In this document: one piece after another, positions 44,140 to 54,334 of the stretch
How positions within the stretch are numbered: the stretch's first letter is position 1
How the letters are laid out: each line of letters opens with the position of its first letter
Assembly (NCBI GenBank): GCA_036927565.1
Contig: JAYESD010000007.1
Location: 6,841,644-6,905,643, forward strand
Origin: Tuctoria greenei
Taxonomy: Eukaryota > Streptophyta > Magnoliopsida > Poales > Poaceae
DNA: 64,000 nt
Direction of reading: 5' to 3'
The notes under the pieces: model-generated
Told to the model about the DNA's origin: nothing
Database searches by the model: none
What the model saw: the letters and a program-made list of their open reading frames with translations, nothing else
Position numbers and translations under genes: made by a program

Positions 44140-46639
44140 CGGTGATGCTGCTCCTCATGCTGCTGTTCCTCGTTTGGAGAGGTTAGGCCAATTACTTTTT
44201 TGCCAGCTAAAACCAGATGCAGCTTCATATGGAATGCATTGCTCTTTATGATATCCTATGGTGCAAACAAAATGGACCACAAAGCTACTGGTGATGCTGG
44301 AAAGACAGTGCAATCCCTCTATTAGGACATTCCTCGGCATTAATAACCAGACAGACATAACAGGAGTCACGAAAGATATAGAATGCTAAACTACTATAAT
44401 GGCAGGAAAAGTTCTTCAGTTGACTGTGTGTGCGACAATGCGAAATTGGCTTCCTCTTAAGCATTTAAATGGATTTTTCTCTTGTTGAGCATGATTCCTC
44501 ATATCCTTAGATAATGTGAAGGTGGCAGCAGTTTTCACCTCTACTTCTGCTATTAGCTTGTTAAGTGTTCCATACCTAGACCTAAGATTTGTAAACCACA
44601 ACCAACTCTATAGATATCGTACTACTGTACCCATATATCATTCAACTTTTGTCCGCATTTGCTTGTCGAAGATTTCTCTAGTAGTCAACCTTAGGTTACT
44701 TTATATGTGTTTCATCTATGAGAAATCTATAACTGTGTATCTATTATCATTCGTTGTTAGACCTTGCCATTTGTGGTGGTTTTATTTCAATAACTTTTCT
44801 TTTATGAGACATGATAGATTGATAGAAGAATATCATTTTTTTTAAGTTCGATAGCAGTTATATGCACTGTTGATTGTAGTTGGTGTGGTACTTGATAACT
44901 GTGGTAGTAAGGTATGCTATTGTACTCGTCTGAGGTCAAAGATTGAATTTGTACAAAGAGCGTCTAAAGATTGTAAAACTATATTATCAAAAAGAAAAAA
45001 GATGGTAAATAATATCTTAGTTCATCACCTTGAGCAGGTGGTTTAAAGTAAAGTCAAATCGAATGGCTGAAAACAGTATACAGTACTTCCAAACAATTGA
45101 GATAACAGGAAAGGCATCCTTTGGCACCAAGTTTTTGCGTGTTGAGCAGATCTCATTTTTTCAAGAACAAATTTGTAATTGTGTATGCTTTCTTTATGAG
45201 ATTCTTAAGCTTGATTTGTATCTTGTAAATGTATCGTAAATATGGACATCATCTTCCACCACTGAAGGTACCAGTAATATGGTCATGTTTTGTGATGAAA
45301 GATATGATTGTCTATAGTTTGCGGTAGCTTTGGTGTCTATTTTGATCAAATATAGTTTGTTGCTGGCCGAGTGCAATATTTCACTCAAATTGGACTTATA
45401 TTTTCTTGCTTCATTGTGCATTTCATGGGAATATTTTCCGACGCGTCGATTGCACTGGTCCATTTATCATGATGATCTTTATCTGTATATATTGAAATCG
45501 TTATGTGGAACTACTGGAATAACTAAATAAAGGGTACATCAATGTTGTGTACCTGTTGGACAACCTGAATAATGTCATCTCTCTTTTCTTATTGTTGTGC
45601 AGGAGACCTTTCCATTGCATGGAAAGGAGTACCTTGGAACTGCTGTTTGTCTGAAGTTGCTGATAGACTCCCAATAATAATGTGTCCAAGAAACATTGTT
45701 GTACTTCTTGCTTATCATTTTGTGAAATTGAGCAAATTGTCTCTTGAACATTGTAATTTGTTCTACATTTTCCTACTGTTAAGCCTATGCAGATGGTGTT
45801 TCCCTTGCACTTGTGGAGCCTACTGTGCACTCCCAGTAGCTTGCATGAAGAGAATAAGCAAGTAAAAATGATGAAGAGTCTGCATAGCATCTACGCGAGT
45901 GGGCTGTTCATGTTCTGCTAGGAGCTTTTCATACTACTATAGTTTTTGTTATGGTTGTTTAGCTACTTGAGCTAGATCAAGTAAGCTGTTGTTCAGTCCG
46001 CCGTCATGCGGTAGCTGCGGGAGTTGAGCTTGCCGTTACGGGCTGTCACCTCGGTGGCCGGCATGGCAAATAGGCGATGACGCAGATGATCGTCGGCGGC
46101 CTAGTTGTCAGACTTGGGTTGTGAAAACTGACTCGAAGACATCACTCGTGCTTTGTGAGGAGCAGGTCCAACGGCCCCCACTCCTACCGGATCACCGGCG
46201 GCCGAACCTTGACGTCTCAGGCACACAAACTACCAAGATTGGGGCTCGTGAAGCGCGGTCCTCGGATGGCAAGCACCAGCTTCCTCCCTTCAACCTTGAC
46301 GCCCCTTTTGCCACGAAAAAGGCTTCACCTGACGGTACTCGTAGGACCATGCAAAGCTGTCCGTTTGGTTTGGATTACACGCTGCTCCGAATCGAATTGG
46401 GTTCATGCCCCGCGCGAGAAGAGAACATCTCCATACGCGTACGGGCTACGGGGGGCGTACGCGCGCCACCGCCAATGCTGTTCGCTCGTTGAGAGGAGGA
46501 CGTATGGCCGATCGGATCGAGCGGGCCGCCTGTTTCCAGCCTAGTACACCTGCAGACACGGAACAGAAGTTTTTATTACCACACCGGAGCGAATCGCCGC
46601 ACGGGGCAGCTCAACCACACGGGCGTACGAGCAAGAGTG
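44140..46639. other. Host sequence downstream of NDUFB10
   Basis: About 2.5 kb. The first part probably holds the 3' untranslated region, but no single poly(A) signal stands out. Short frames (for example 46121-46492 and 46155-46544) are GC-rich, overlap one another in different frames and match nothing I recognise. I see no RNA gene or transposon end until 46640. Confidence 0.4.
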
Positions 46640-46959
46640 TGTTGGAATATCCATATGTGACGAGATTGTGTACAAGAGGGTCTACCTGAAGTTCCAGAAG
46701 GATGTGCGTATCTGCGTTAGAAATAGTAATAGAGATTATAGAATATCTTTTGTATCAATCATGACGTGGAGAATAAGGACTCGGTTGATCTGCTAGATAT
46801 ATTCTGCCATATATAGATTGGTTTGTTAGGAAGTTTTAGATCAGATCATAACCGAGCTTGTGCTGATGATTCACTCGTAGGTTCCGGACTCTTCGGGTAT
46901 AAATTAACACTAACACGTAACCACCTGCGGACGATGTAGGTGTTCACTTCATTTTCACA
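46640..46959 (+). repeat. Copia-C 5' LTR
   Basis: Begins TGTTGGAATATCC and ends TTTTCACA, the usual terminal words of short Copia LTRs. It is followed at 46960 by TGGTAATCAGA, a degenerate initiator-Met primer site. Its length is about 320 bases. The right-hand LTR is not in the window. Confidence 0.75.
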
Positions 46960-46993
46960 TGGTAATCAGAACCTTTGTTCTCCACTGAGAAAT

Positions 46994-47167
46994 ATGTCGA
47001 GTTCATCATCTAACTCGGTTGGGTTTAACACCCTAAATCACCACATAGAAAAGCTGACTAGAGACAATTTTTTGCTCTGGAAAGCACAAGTGATGCCTGC
47101 AGTTCGTGGTGCACAACTCCATGGCTTCATTGATGGTTCAAAGAAGAAGCCTGAAGAAGAGATCCTG
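46994..47167 (+). pseudogene. Copia-C gag, N-terminal 58 codons
   Basis: The frame MSSSSSNSVGFNTL leads into EKLTRDNFLLWKAQVMPAVRG and AQLHGFIDGS, the Gag entry domain of Copia elements. It is cut after EEIL by the Gypsy-P LTR at 47168, so only the start remains here. The rest, if kept, lies beyond the window. Confidence 0.82.
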
Positions 47168-49993
47168 TGTAACACCCTCATTTTCATGCATCATGCCTTG
47201 CATACATTCATATACATGTTTAACATTAATCCATAACAAGAGGAACAAGTTTAAAATTGATTTGGAGCAAAACCGCACTTAAAAATGTAGGAAAGTGCGG
47301 ACTAGTCCGGTTTTGCTGAGGACTAGTCCGATTTCTCTCTGTCTAAAAACGGACTTGTCCGTTTTTTGCTGCGGATTAGTCCGATATTTGCCCCTGGACA
47401 ACTTCGGACTTGTCCGATCTTGTGCGGACTTGTCCGGTATTCCATGAATCCTTGAAAATTTGTTAAGTCCCTGGACTTTTCCGGACTAGTCCGGTGTTCC
47501 AGCGGACTTGTCCGTTTTCCTTTCTGACTAAGATCAGACTTGTCCGATTTTAGGCCAGACTTGTCCGATTTTCTCTCTGGACGACTTCGGACTAATCCGG
47601 TCCTGTCCGGACTTGTCCGATATTTCGTGACTCCGAGATTGACCTTTTGTTTTACGACTGGTTTCTTGGGTTTCACGTTAAGTGGGCCTAGGGACGTCGT
47701 GCCCAACTCTTTTGGAGCCCATGTGGGACTCTAAACCGGCCTCTACTCATCCCAAAACTCGAAATTCATCTAACCCTAGCCTCCACCTCTATATAAACAG
47801 TCCCACCCTTGGTTTGACATCTATTTGCCACTTTTCCACCCATCCAAACCCTAGTTCGTGGGGAGCCATCATCAAGGAGGGAGGAGAAGATCCCAAGCAA
47901 GAGGAAGAAGAGGAGGAAACGAAGGAGGATCAAGATCTACACCAAGTTTCATCCTTCACCACCAATTCATCTCCAAGTTCATCACCAACCCTAGATCACC
48001 AAGATCCAAGTGCTACCTCCGAGTTCCTTGATTCATTGGAGTTCTAAACACCTGGTATATCTTCTATTCTCTTTTCCTTACGTGAATCCAACCCCTAATC
48101 TCCGAAATTACGTCAATCTAGAAAACCCTAATCTGCCGTCTCGTCAAGTGCAGATTTGTCCGGTCCCTAGCGGACTAGTACGATCTTCCTGGTTAAATTG
48201 TGTTGAATTGACTCTAAAATTTGATCTAATCGACCCCAAACCTGTATAAACTTGTTAAAAGTTATTAGAACTAGTTAGATATCATTAAAAGCAATCTAGT
48301 AACAAGTTCTACCTTGCATTTGCATCAATCATGCATGTCATGTCATATTGAGTAATATTTGTGCACTCTTTGATTGTGTTTCTTGTCTTGTATGTTTATT
48401 GTGTGGATTAGACGGATTTGCGCTAGAAAGTGCCGCGGAGGATCTACAGCACCAGGAGTTTGAAGGCTTTGACCCTAGTCAACAGCAAGAGCAAGGCAAG
48501 TGTCCTTGAAGCATATTGATCCTGTTTTAAAATAAATGTTTTGTTTGCAAAACTGCATGCTTGTGTCAATTTGACGGGAATCCTATGGTAGGAAGTTTAC
48601 TAGTTTTGTTTGACCACCCTTGTCACCTGGAATTTATGGTAGAGAGTCGGGAAGAGTTTTTATCTTTTTGCTTTGCTTAATTAATTGGGATGGAAAACAA
48701 CACTACACATTTAATTATGTATTAATGATATTCTTGTTAATGTGAACTGGTCGATACGGTATGGTAATGGGTGATCTAAGCAAGTCTGGAATGTGGATGG
48801 GTTGGATGTTATGGTGGTTTGCTTGCTTTAGATCTAAGGACCGGTTCATGCGAGAATAAGCCAGGACTACAGTGCCACCACGAGGCCAAGTATGGGTGCG
48901 GCATAGCTGATTAATTAGGGCTTTGCTAGTGCTGTTTGGACCATTGTGGATGCTCGGGGAAGGGGTAATCGGATTGGGTTTGTTGATGATTGGTGGGGCT
49001 ACCCTGGGATCCGAATGGCTCAAGAGGGGGCCCTTGGTTGAAGATGTGCTCTGCGGGAGACATCGCCACCGGTGAAACCTCAGTGGGGTCTAAATAGGCT
49101 AGTAATCCCTTTGTAAAGGCTATTTTGTGATCTCTTGGCCATACACCAAAGGAAGTGTAATTGGCATAAGAGAGGTTTCTTTAGTCGCCGACGGGTGATG
49201 AAATCACAAACACGTGGGTAAAGAAGTACAAACTCTGCAGAGTCTAAATAAACTATCATGATAGCCGTGCTCCCGGTTATGAGCGCCTGGATGACCTACA
49301 TGATTAGAGGGAAATTGGTAATTGGGATGGTTATGGTTTGGTAATGCTTATGGCTGGTTATGAACTTATTTCTGGTATTGAATCTGGTTATTGGCAATGG
49401 TGAAATCTAGAAATTTTGATGATGGTAATGAATTCAGATTTGGTATTATGGTATTACTCGTGATTATGTTGGGATTACTTCACATACATGTAATATATTG
49501 CTTTCCAAATGTTTTTATGTACTTTTCAGCACTTAGCCATTATTATTGTCGTCATTTGAATCAGCCACATGTCATACTTTCCACACTTGCTGAGTACGAC
49601 ATGTACTCACTCTTGCAATCCCCCACCCCAACAGTTGCAGGTCAGGATTGGGAGTTTAATGGTGATAACGCGGAGTTCTAGGTCGTGCTTACCGTCAGCT
49701 TTGCCTGTGGTGTTGATTGGAGCTGCGCATACATACCCTGTCGCTTATGCTGCATAGTTGCTTAGTTTGCTTAATTAGTTTATTTCCGCTGCATTAGTTG
49801 AACTTGTCATTAATATTCATTAGAGCTTGTATTCGAGAATAATCTGGTTTGTGTAATAAAATTTGGTTAATTAATCTTGTTCTGTGGTAATTTTCTGTAT
49901 ACTCTTTTGTGATTGCACTTGTGTATGTGTGATGAACATTCTGGGCACACATATGCGTTAGCTTGGTTCAGTTTTTCGGAACCGGGCGTCACA
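47168..49993 (+). repeat. Gypsy-P 5' LTR (2826 bp)
   Basis: TGTAACACCC at the start and GGGCGTCACA at the end, then the primer site. Its interior (48690-49700) matches the Gypsy-M LTR reversed (54640-55600). Its first 600 bases do not match Gypsy-M and hold the palindromes described separately. Frames inside (for example 47682-48047) are treated as chance. Confidence 0.85.
47298..47800 (+). promoter_or_regulatory. Gypsy-P U3: Sirevirus-like palindromes and TATA box
   Basis: CGGACTAGTCCG (47298-47309), CGGACTTGTCCG (47350-47361, 47405-47416) and many variants run to about 47625. A TATA box CTATATAAACAG is at 47789-47800. The palindromes are of the Copia-A type and sit upstream of the TATA box, as in that element. 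A stray copy is at 48145-48182 inside the transcribed LTR. Confidence 0.75.
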
Positions 49994-49996
49994 GAT

Positions 49997-50008
49997 TGGT
50001 ATCAGAGC
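49997..50008 (+). other. Gypsy-P primer-binding site
   Basis: TGGTATCAGAGC, a perfect initiator tRNA-Met complement, three bases inside the LTR. Confidence 0.9.
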
Positions 50009-50264
50009 CACAGGTTGACCGTAGGATGCAGCCTAGATAGAATGGACACTTTAGAGCACATATGAGCACTCAGGAATCGATGTGTTTTTGCTTGGAGTGC
50101 TGTTTGCTATATATATTGTTTGCTTGTGTGCTTAATAGAGGATTTTGGGATGCCTTAGCATTGCCATGTCCACCTAGGCTAGTGTAGCTAGCTGTTTAGT
50201 TTCATATCCCTTGATGCATATAGTTGGGGGCGTTTTCTAATTCTTACCTACTGCTTTTCTTCAG
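50009..50264 (+). other. Gypsy-P leader with acceptor-like site at the gag ATG
   Basis: Only 256 bases long. Its two ends match the ends of the 1.56 kb Gypsy-M leader, while the middle present in Gypsy-M is missing. It ends CTGCTTTTCTTCAG directly before the gag ATG, a good splice-acceptor shape also seen in Gypsy-M. Confidence 0.55.
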
Positions 50265-51434
50265 ATGGTGAGGACTCGCAACCAGAGGGATGACAATGAT
50301 GAAGAGAACAATGGAGTGCCTCAGAACAACAATGGGCAAGGATCTACTCAGGGAGGTATCAACATCGAGCAGCTATTGGCCATGCAAAATCAGCTCATGC
50401 AGACCATGATACAGACTATGGGACAGCTACAGGCTGACAACATCAACAATCAGCCCCACATGCCTCCACCGCCACCCCCGCCTCCTCATAACCGGTTGGG
50501 AGAGTTTATGAGGACTAGGCCGCCAACCTTTGCTCAAGCCGCAAACCCTATGGATGCGGATGATTGGCTCAAGTCCGTCGAGAAGAGGCTAGCTATTATC
50601 CAATGTAGTGACCGGGAGAAGGTGCTATTTGCTTCTCATCAACTAGTTGGAGCAGCTGCGGATTGGTGGGATTCTTATTGCAATGCTGATGAGAACCAAG
50701 AAAGAATCACTTGGGCCGAATTCAAGGAGAATTTTCGTTCTCATTATGTGCCCGAGGGAGTTATGATCTTGAAGAGGCAAGAATTTGAGAGTTTAAGGCA
50801 AGGAAGATCAAGCGTGAGTGAATATCTCAATAAATTCACTCAACTCTCAAGGTATGCGCCTGAGGATGTTAGTCGGGACAGCCGAAAGCAATACTTGTTC
50901 ATGAGGGGCTTGAACAATGAGATCCAAGTGCAACTACTCAACTGCGATTATGCCAATTTTCAGAAACTTGTGGACAAAGCAATTGTGGTTGAGAACAAGA
51001 TCCGTGAGATGGAGCAAGAAATCAAGAGGAAGGCGCCGTATCAAGGACAGCAACAAGGAATTAATGTGCGCCCTCGCTTTGTGCCGCCCAATGCGCCTCA
51101 TTACAGCTCCTCTAATCCTTCTCGGCGCCCTGGTTATGCACCGCGCCCAACTCAGTTTGTGCAGCAGCGCCCTGTTATGCAAGCACCTAGGTCTCCAATG
51201 CCTTATAAGCCTCGTGCTAATTTTCCTACTGCAAATGCTCAAAACCAAGCTCGTCCAACAATTCTGGAGGGGTTAAGAAGTGTTATACTTGTGGAGAAGT
51301 TGGACACTTTGCGCATCAATGTCCTAAGTCAGGCCTTGTTCAAGGAAGCAATGCGCCGAGGCAAAACCCAAGACCCAATGGAGGACAACCACAAGGAAGC
51401 CATGGACAGCAGAATTTTGCTTGTGGCAACGTGA
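50265..51434 (+). pseudogene. Gypsy-P gag (frameshifted before the zinc knuckle)
   Basis: Starts MVRTRNQRDDNDEENN. The Gag core has EFMRTRPPTFAQAANPMDADDW, LVGAAADWWDSY and VSEYLNKFTQLSRYAPED. A one-base shift near 51250-51290 moves the zinc knuckle (CYTCGEVGHFAHQC) into the frame of pol, so gag ends with a meaningless tail. The knuckle has all four ligands. Pol follows in the shifted frame, overlapping by four bases. Gag binds the RNA and builds the particle. Confidence 0.85.
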
Positions 51435-54334
51435 ACCATGTCTCTACGGAGGATGCTCAACAAGCGGATGATGTGGTCATTGGTATGTTTCTCGCCAACT
51501 CCAACCCCGCGACTATGTTATTTGATTCTGGAGCATCGCATTCATTCATTGCATCAAAGTATGTTGCCAAGTATAGTTTGCCTATCTCTCATATGAAGTT
51601 TACTCTATTGGTTAAGTCTCCTGGAGGAGAGATGAGGACAAATATAGTATGTCCAAAAGTAAGCCTTAGAATAAGGGGGGTAGACTTCTCCGCCAACCTT
51701 ATAGTTTTGGACTCTCAAGGGTTGGATATTATACTTGGCATGGACTGGTTGAGGAAGCACAATGGAGTTATTGAGTGTGCCACGAAGACGGTGAAGTTGA
51801 CAAATGAAGAAGGGATCACCATAGAATTTGAGGCATCTCAAACCGCACCGAAGCAATTGGAGTTGAATCATATGAATGGTGCCACAATTGAGGAGATTCC
51901 GGTGGTGTGTGAATTTTTGGATGTGTTTCCGGATGAGTTGCCAGGTATGCCACCCGATCGAGAGATTGAGTTTGTTATTGATTTAATACCTGGAACTGAA
52001 CCTATAGCTAAGAGGCCGTATAGGATGCCTCCTATGGAATTAGCAGAGCTCAAGAAGCAAATTCAAGAGCAATTAGAGAAGGGTTTTATTCGCCCAAGCT
52101 CTTCACCTTGGGGAGCGCCCGTTCTATTTGTGGACAAGAAGGATGGATCCCAAAGGATGTGCGTGGATTACCGAGCTCTCAACGAGGTAACAATCAAGAA
52201 CAAGTACACCTTGCCACGTATAGAAGACTTGTTTGATCAGATGAAGGGTGCTTGTGTCTTCTCTAAGATTGACTTCAGGTCGGGATACTTTCAAATGAAT
52301 ATTAGACCATCGGACATACCCAAGACAGCTTTTAGGACACGGTATGGATCTTATGAGTACACCGTGATGTCTTTTGGATTGACAAATGCGCCCGCCTACT
52401 TTATGTACCTCATGAATAAGGTCTTCATGGAGTACTTGGATAAGTTCTTTGTGGTGTTTATTGATGATATTATGATCTACTCGAAGGATGAGAAGGAACA
52501 TGAGGAACACTTGAGGCTTACGTTGCAGAAATTGAGGGAGCATCAGTTGTATGCCAAGTTTAACAAGTGCCAGTTTTGGTTGAAAGAGGTGCCATTTTTG
52601 GGTCATATAATCTCGGGAGGAGGAGTATCGGTTGACCCCAGAAAAGTGAGAGACGTGTTGAAGTGGGAGCCGCCGCAAAATGTCAAGGAAATAAGGAGTT
52701 TTCTTGGAATGGCTGGATATTACCGTCGTTTCATCAAGGACTTCTCCAAAATAGCCAAGCCTATGACGGAATTGCTAATGAAGGGGAAGGCATTCCGATG
52801 GACTCAAGCTTGTCAGAATAGTTTTGAGGAGTTGAAGAAAAGGTTAACAACAGCCCCAGTTTTGGTATTGCCGGATGTAAGCAAGAGTTTCGACATCTAT
52901 TGTGACGCATCAAGACAAGGACTTGGATGTGTATTGATGCAAGAAGGTCAAGTGGTCGCCTATGCGTCAAGACAATTGAAGAAACATGAGCATAATTACC
53001 CCACGCACGATTTGGAACTCGCGGCCGTGGTACATGCATTGAAGATTTGGAGACACTATATTCTTGGACATAGGTGTGAAATTTATACGGATCATAAGAG
53101 TTTGAAGTATATTTTCACACAAACGGATCTGAACTTGAGGCAACGAAGATGGTTGGAGCTCATCAAAGATTATGATTTGGGGATCAACTATCATTCGGGA
53201 AAAGCCAATGTAGTGGCCGATGCTTTGAGTAGAAAGGGAGTAAGCCACCAACTTATAGTTCGAGAGTTACCGTCTGAGTTATGTAAGGAGTTTGAACGGT
53301 TGAACCTCGGGTTTGTAAATGAGATGGAGATGATGGAATTAAACCCAACCTTGGAGCAAGAAATTCGAGAGGCACAAACCACAGATGAGGAGATCAAGGA
53401 AATCAAGGAAAGAACCGAAGAAGGGAGATAATTCAGATTTGACAAGGACGAATATGGTACCTTATGGCTTGGAAAGAGAATCGTTGTGCCTAATGTAAAA
53501 CATATTCGGGAGACAATATTAAAGGAGGCACATGACTCGCCTTACTCCATTCACCCAGGTTGTACGAAGATGTACAAAGACTTGAAGGCTTGCTATTGGT
53601 GGGATAGCATGAAGAAGGACATAGCCGAATATGTTGCATTGTGTGACGTATGCCAACGAGTCAAGGCGGAACATCAAAGGCCAGCAGGGTTATTGCAACC
53701 ATTGAAGATTCCAGAGTGGAAGTGGGAAGAGATTGGTATGGACTTTATAGTTGGATTACCGCGAACACAGTATGGCTATGATTCAATATGGGTCATTGTA
53801 GATCGGTTGACAAAATCAGCTCACTTCATTCCTGTCAAGACCACATATACCACCGCGAAGCTAGCAGAACTGTATATGGAGCATATTGTGTGCCGACATG
53901 GAGTACCGAAGAAGATAGTCTCGGATAGAGGTTCTCAATTTACTTCCAGGTTTTGGCAAAAGTTGCATGAAGCTTTGGGAACGAGGTTGAATTTTAGTTC
54001 AGCATATCATCCTCAAACGGAGGACAAACCGAGAGGACCAATCAGATTTTGGAGGACATGTTAAGAGCTTGTGCCTTAAAGCATGGGAAAAGTTGGGACA
54101 AAAGCTTGCCATACGCGTAATTTTCATACAACAATAGTTACCAAGCAAGTTTGAAAATGTCACCATACGAAGCGCTTTATGGGAGGAAGTGTAGGACACC
54201 TTTATTCTGGAATGAAGCAGGGGAAACTCAAGTATTTGGTCTGGATGTGTTGCAAGAAGTCGAAAAGCAAGTCCAAATGATTCGTGGAAACTTGAGGGCA
54301 GCCCAATCAAGACAAAAAGGCTATGCGGACAATA
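51431..54334 (+). pseudogene. Gypsy-P pol: protease, reverse transcriptase, RNase H, integrase (interrupted)
   Basis: Protease is LFDSGASHSFIASKY; reverse transcriptase has VFIDDIMIYS; RNase H has YCDASRQGLGCVL and TDHKSLKYIF. Integrase has the zinc finger (SIHPGCTKMYKD, CDVCQRVKAEHQ) and the first Asp in GMDFIVGLP. Breaks are TAA at 53429-53431 (Glu expected, compared with Gypsy-M), a one-base deletion near 54018, and TAA near 54119. At 54334 Gypsy-M cuts it off before the chromodomain. The product is not functional. Confidence 0.9.

Larger units (their letters stand above)
47168..54334 (+). mobile_element. Gypsy-P: Tekay-type element, left part, cut by Gypsy-M
   Basis: Plus-strand order is 5' LTR (47168-49993), primer site, short leader, gag and pol up to the integrase, where Gypsy-M interrupts at 54335. 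It inserted into Copia-C gag. Left duplication candidate is TCCTG (47163-47167). Its proteins are close to those of Gypsy-M, but its U3 differs and it lacks the extra leader ORF. Confidence 0.88.

Noticed and set aside
46121..46544. Two overlapping frames downstream of NDUFB10
   Set aside because: They overlap in different phases, have no recognisable domain and no clear splice or promoter context. They are left as unannotated host sequence.
47298..47650. CRISPR-like spaced repeats
   Set aside because: The units are short palindromes with irregular spacing in a plant LTR. There are no equal-length spacers and no cas genes.
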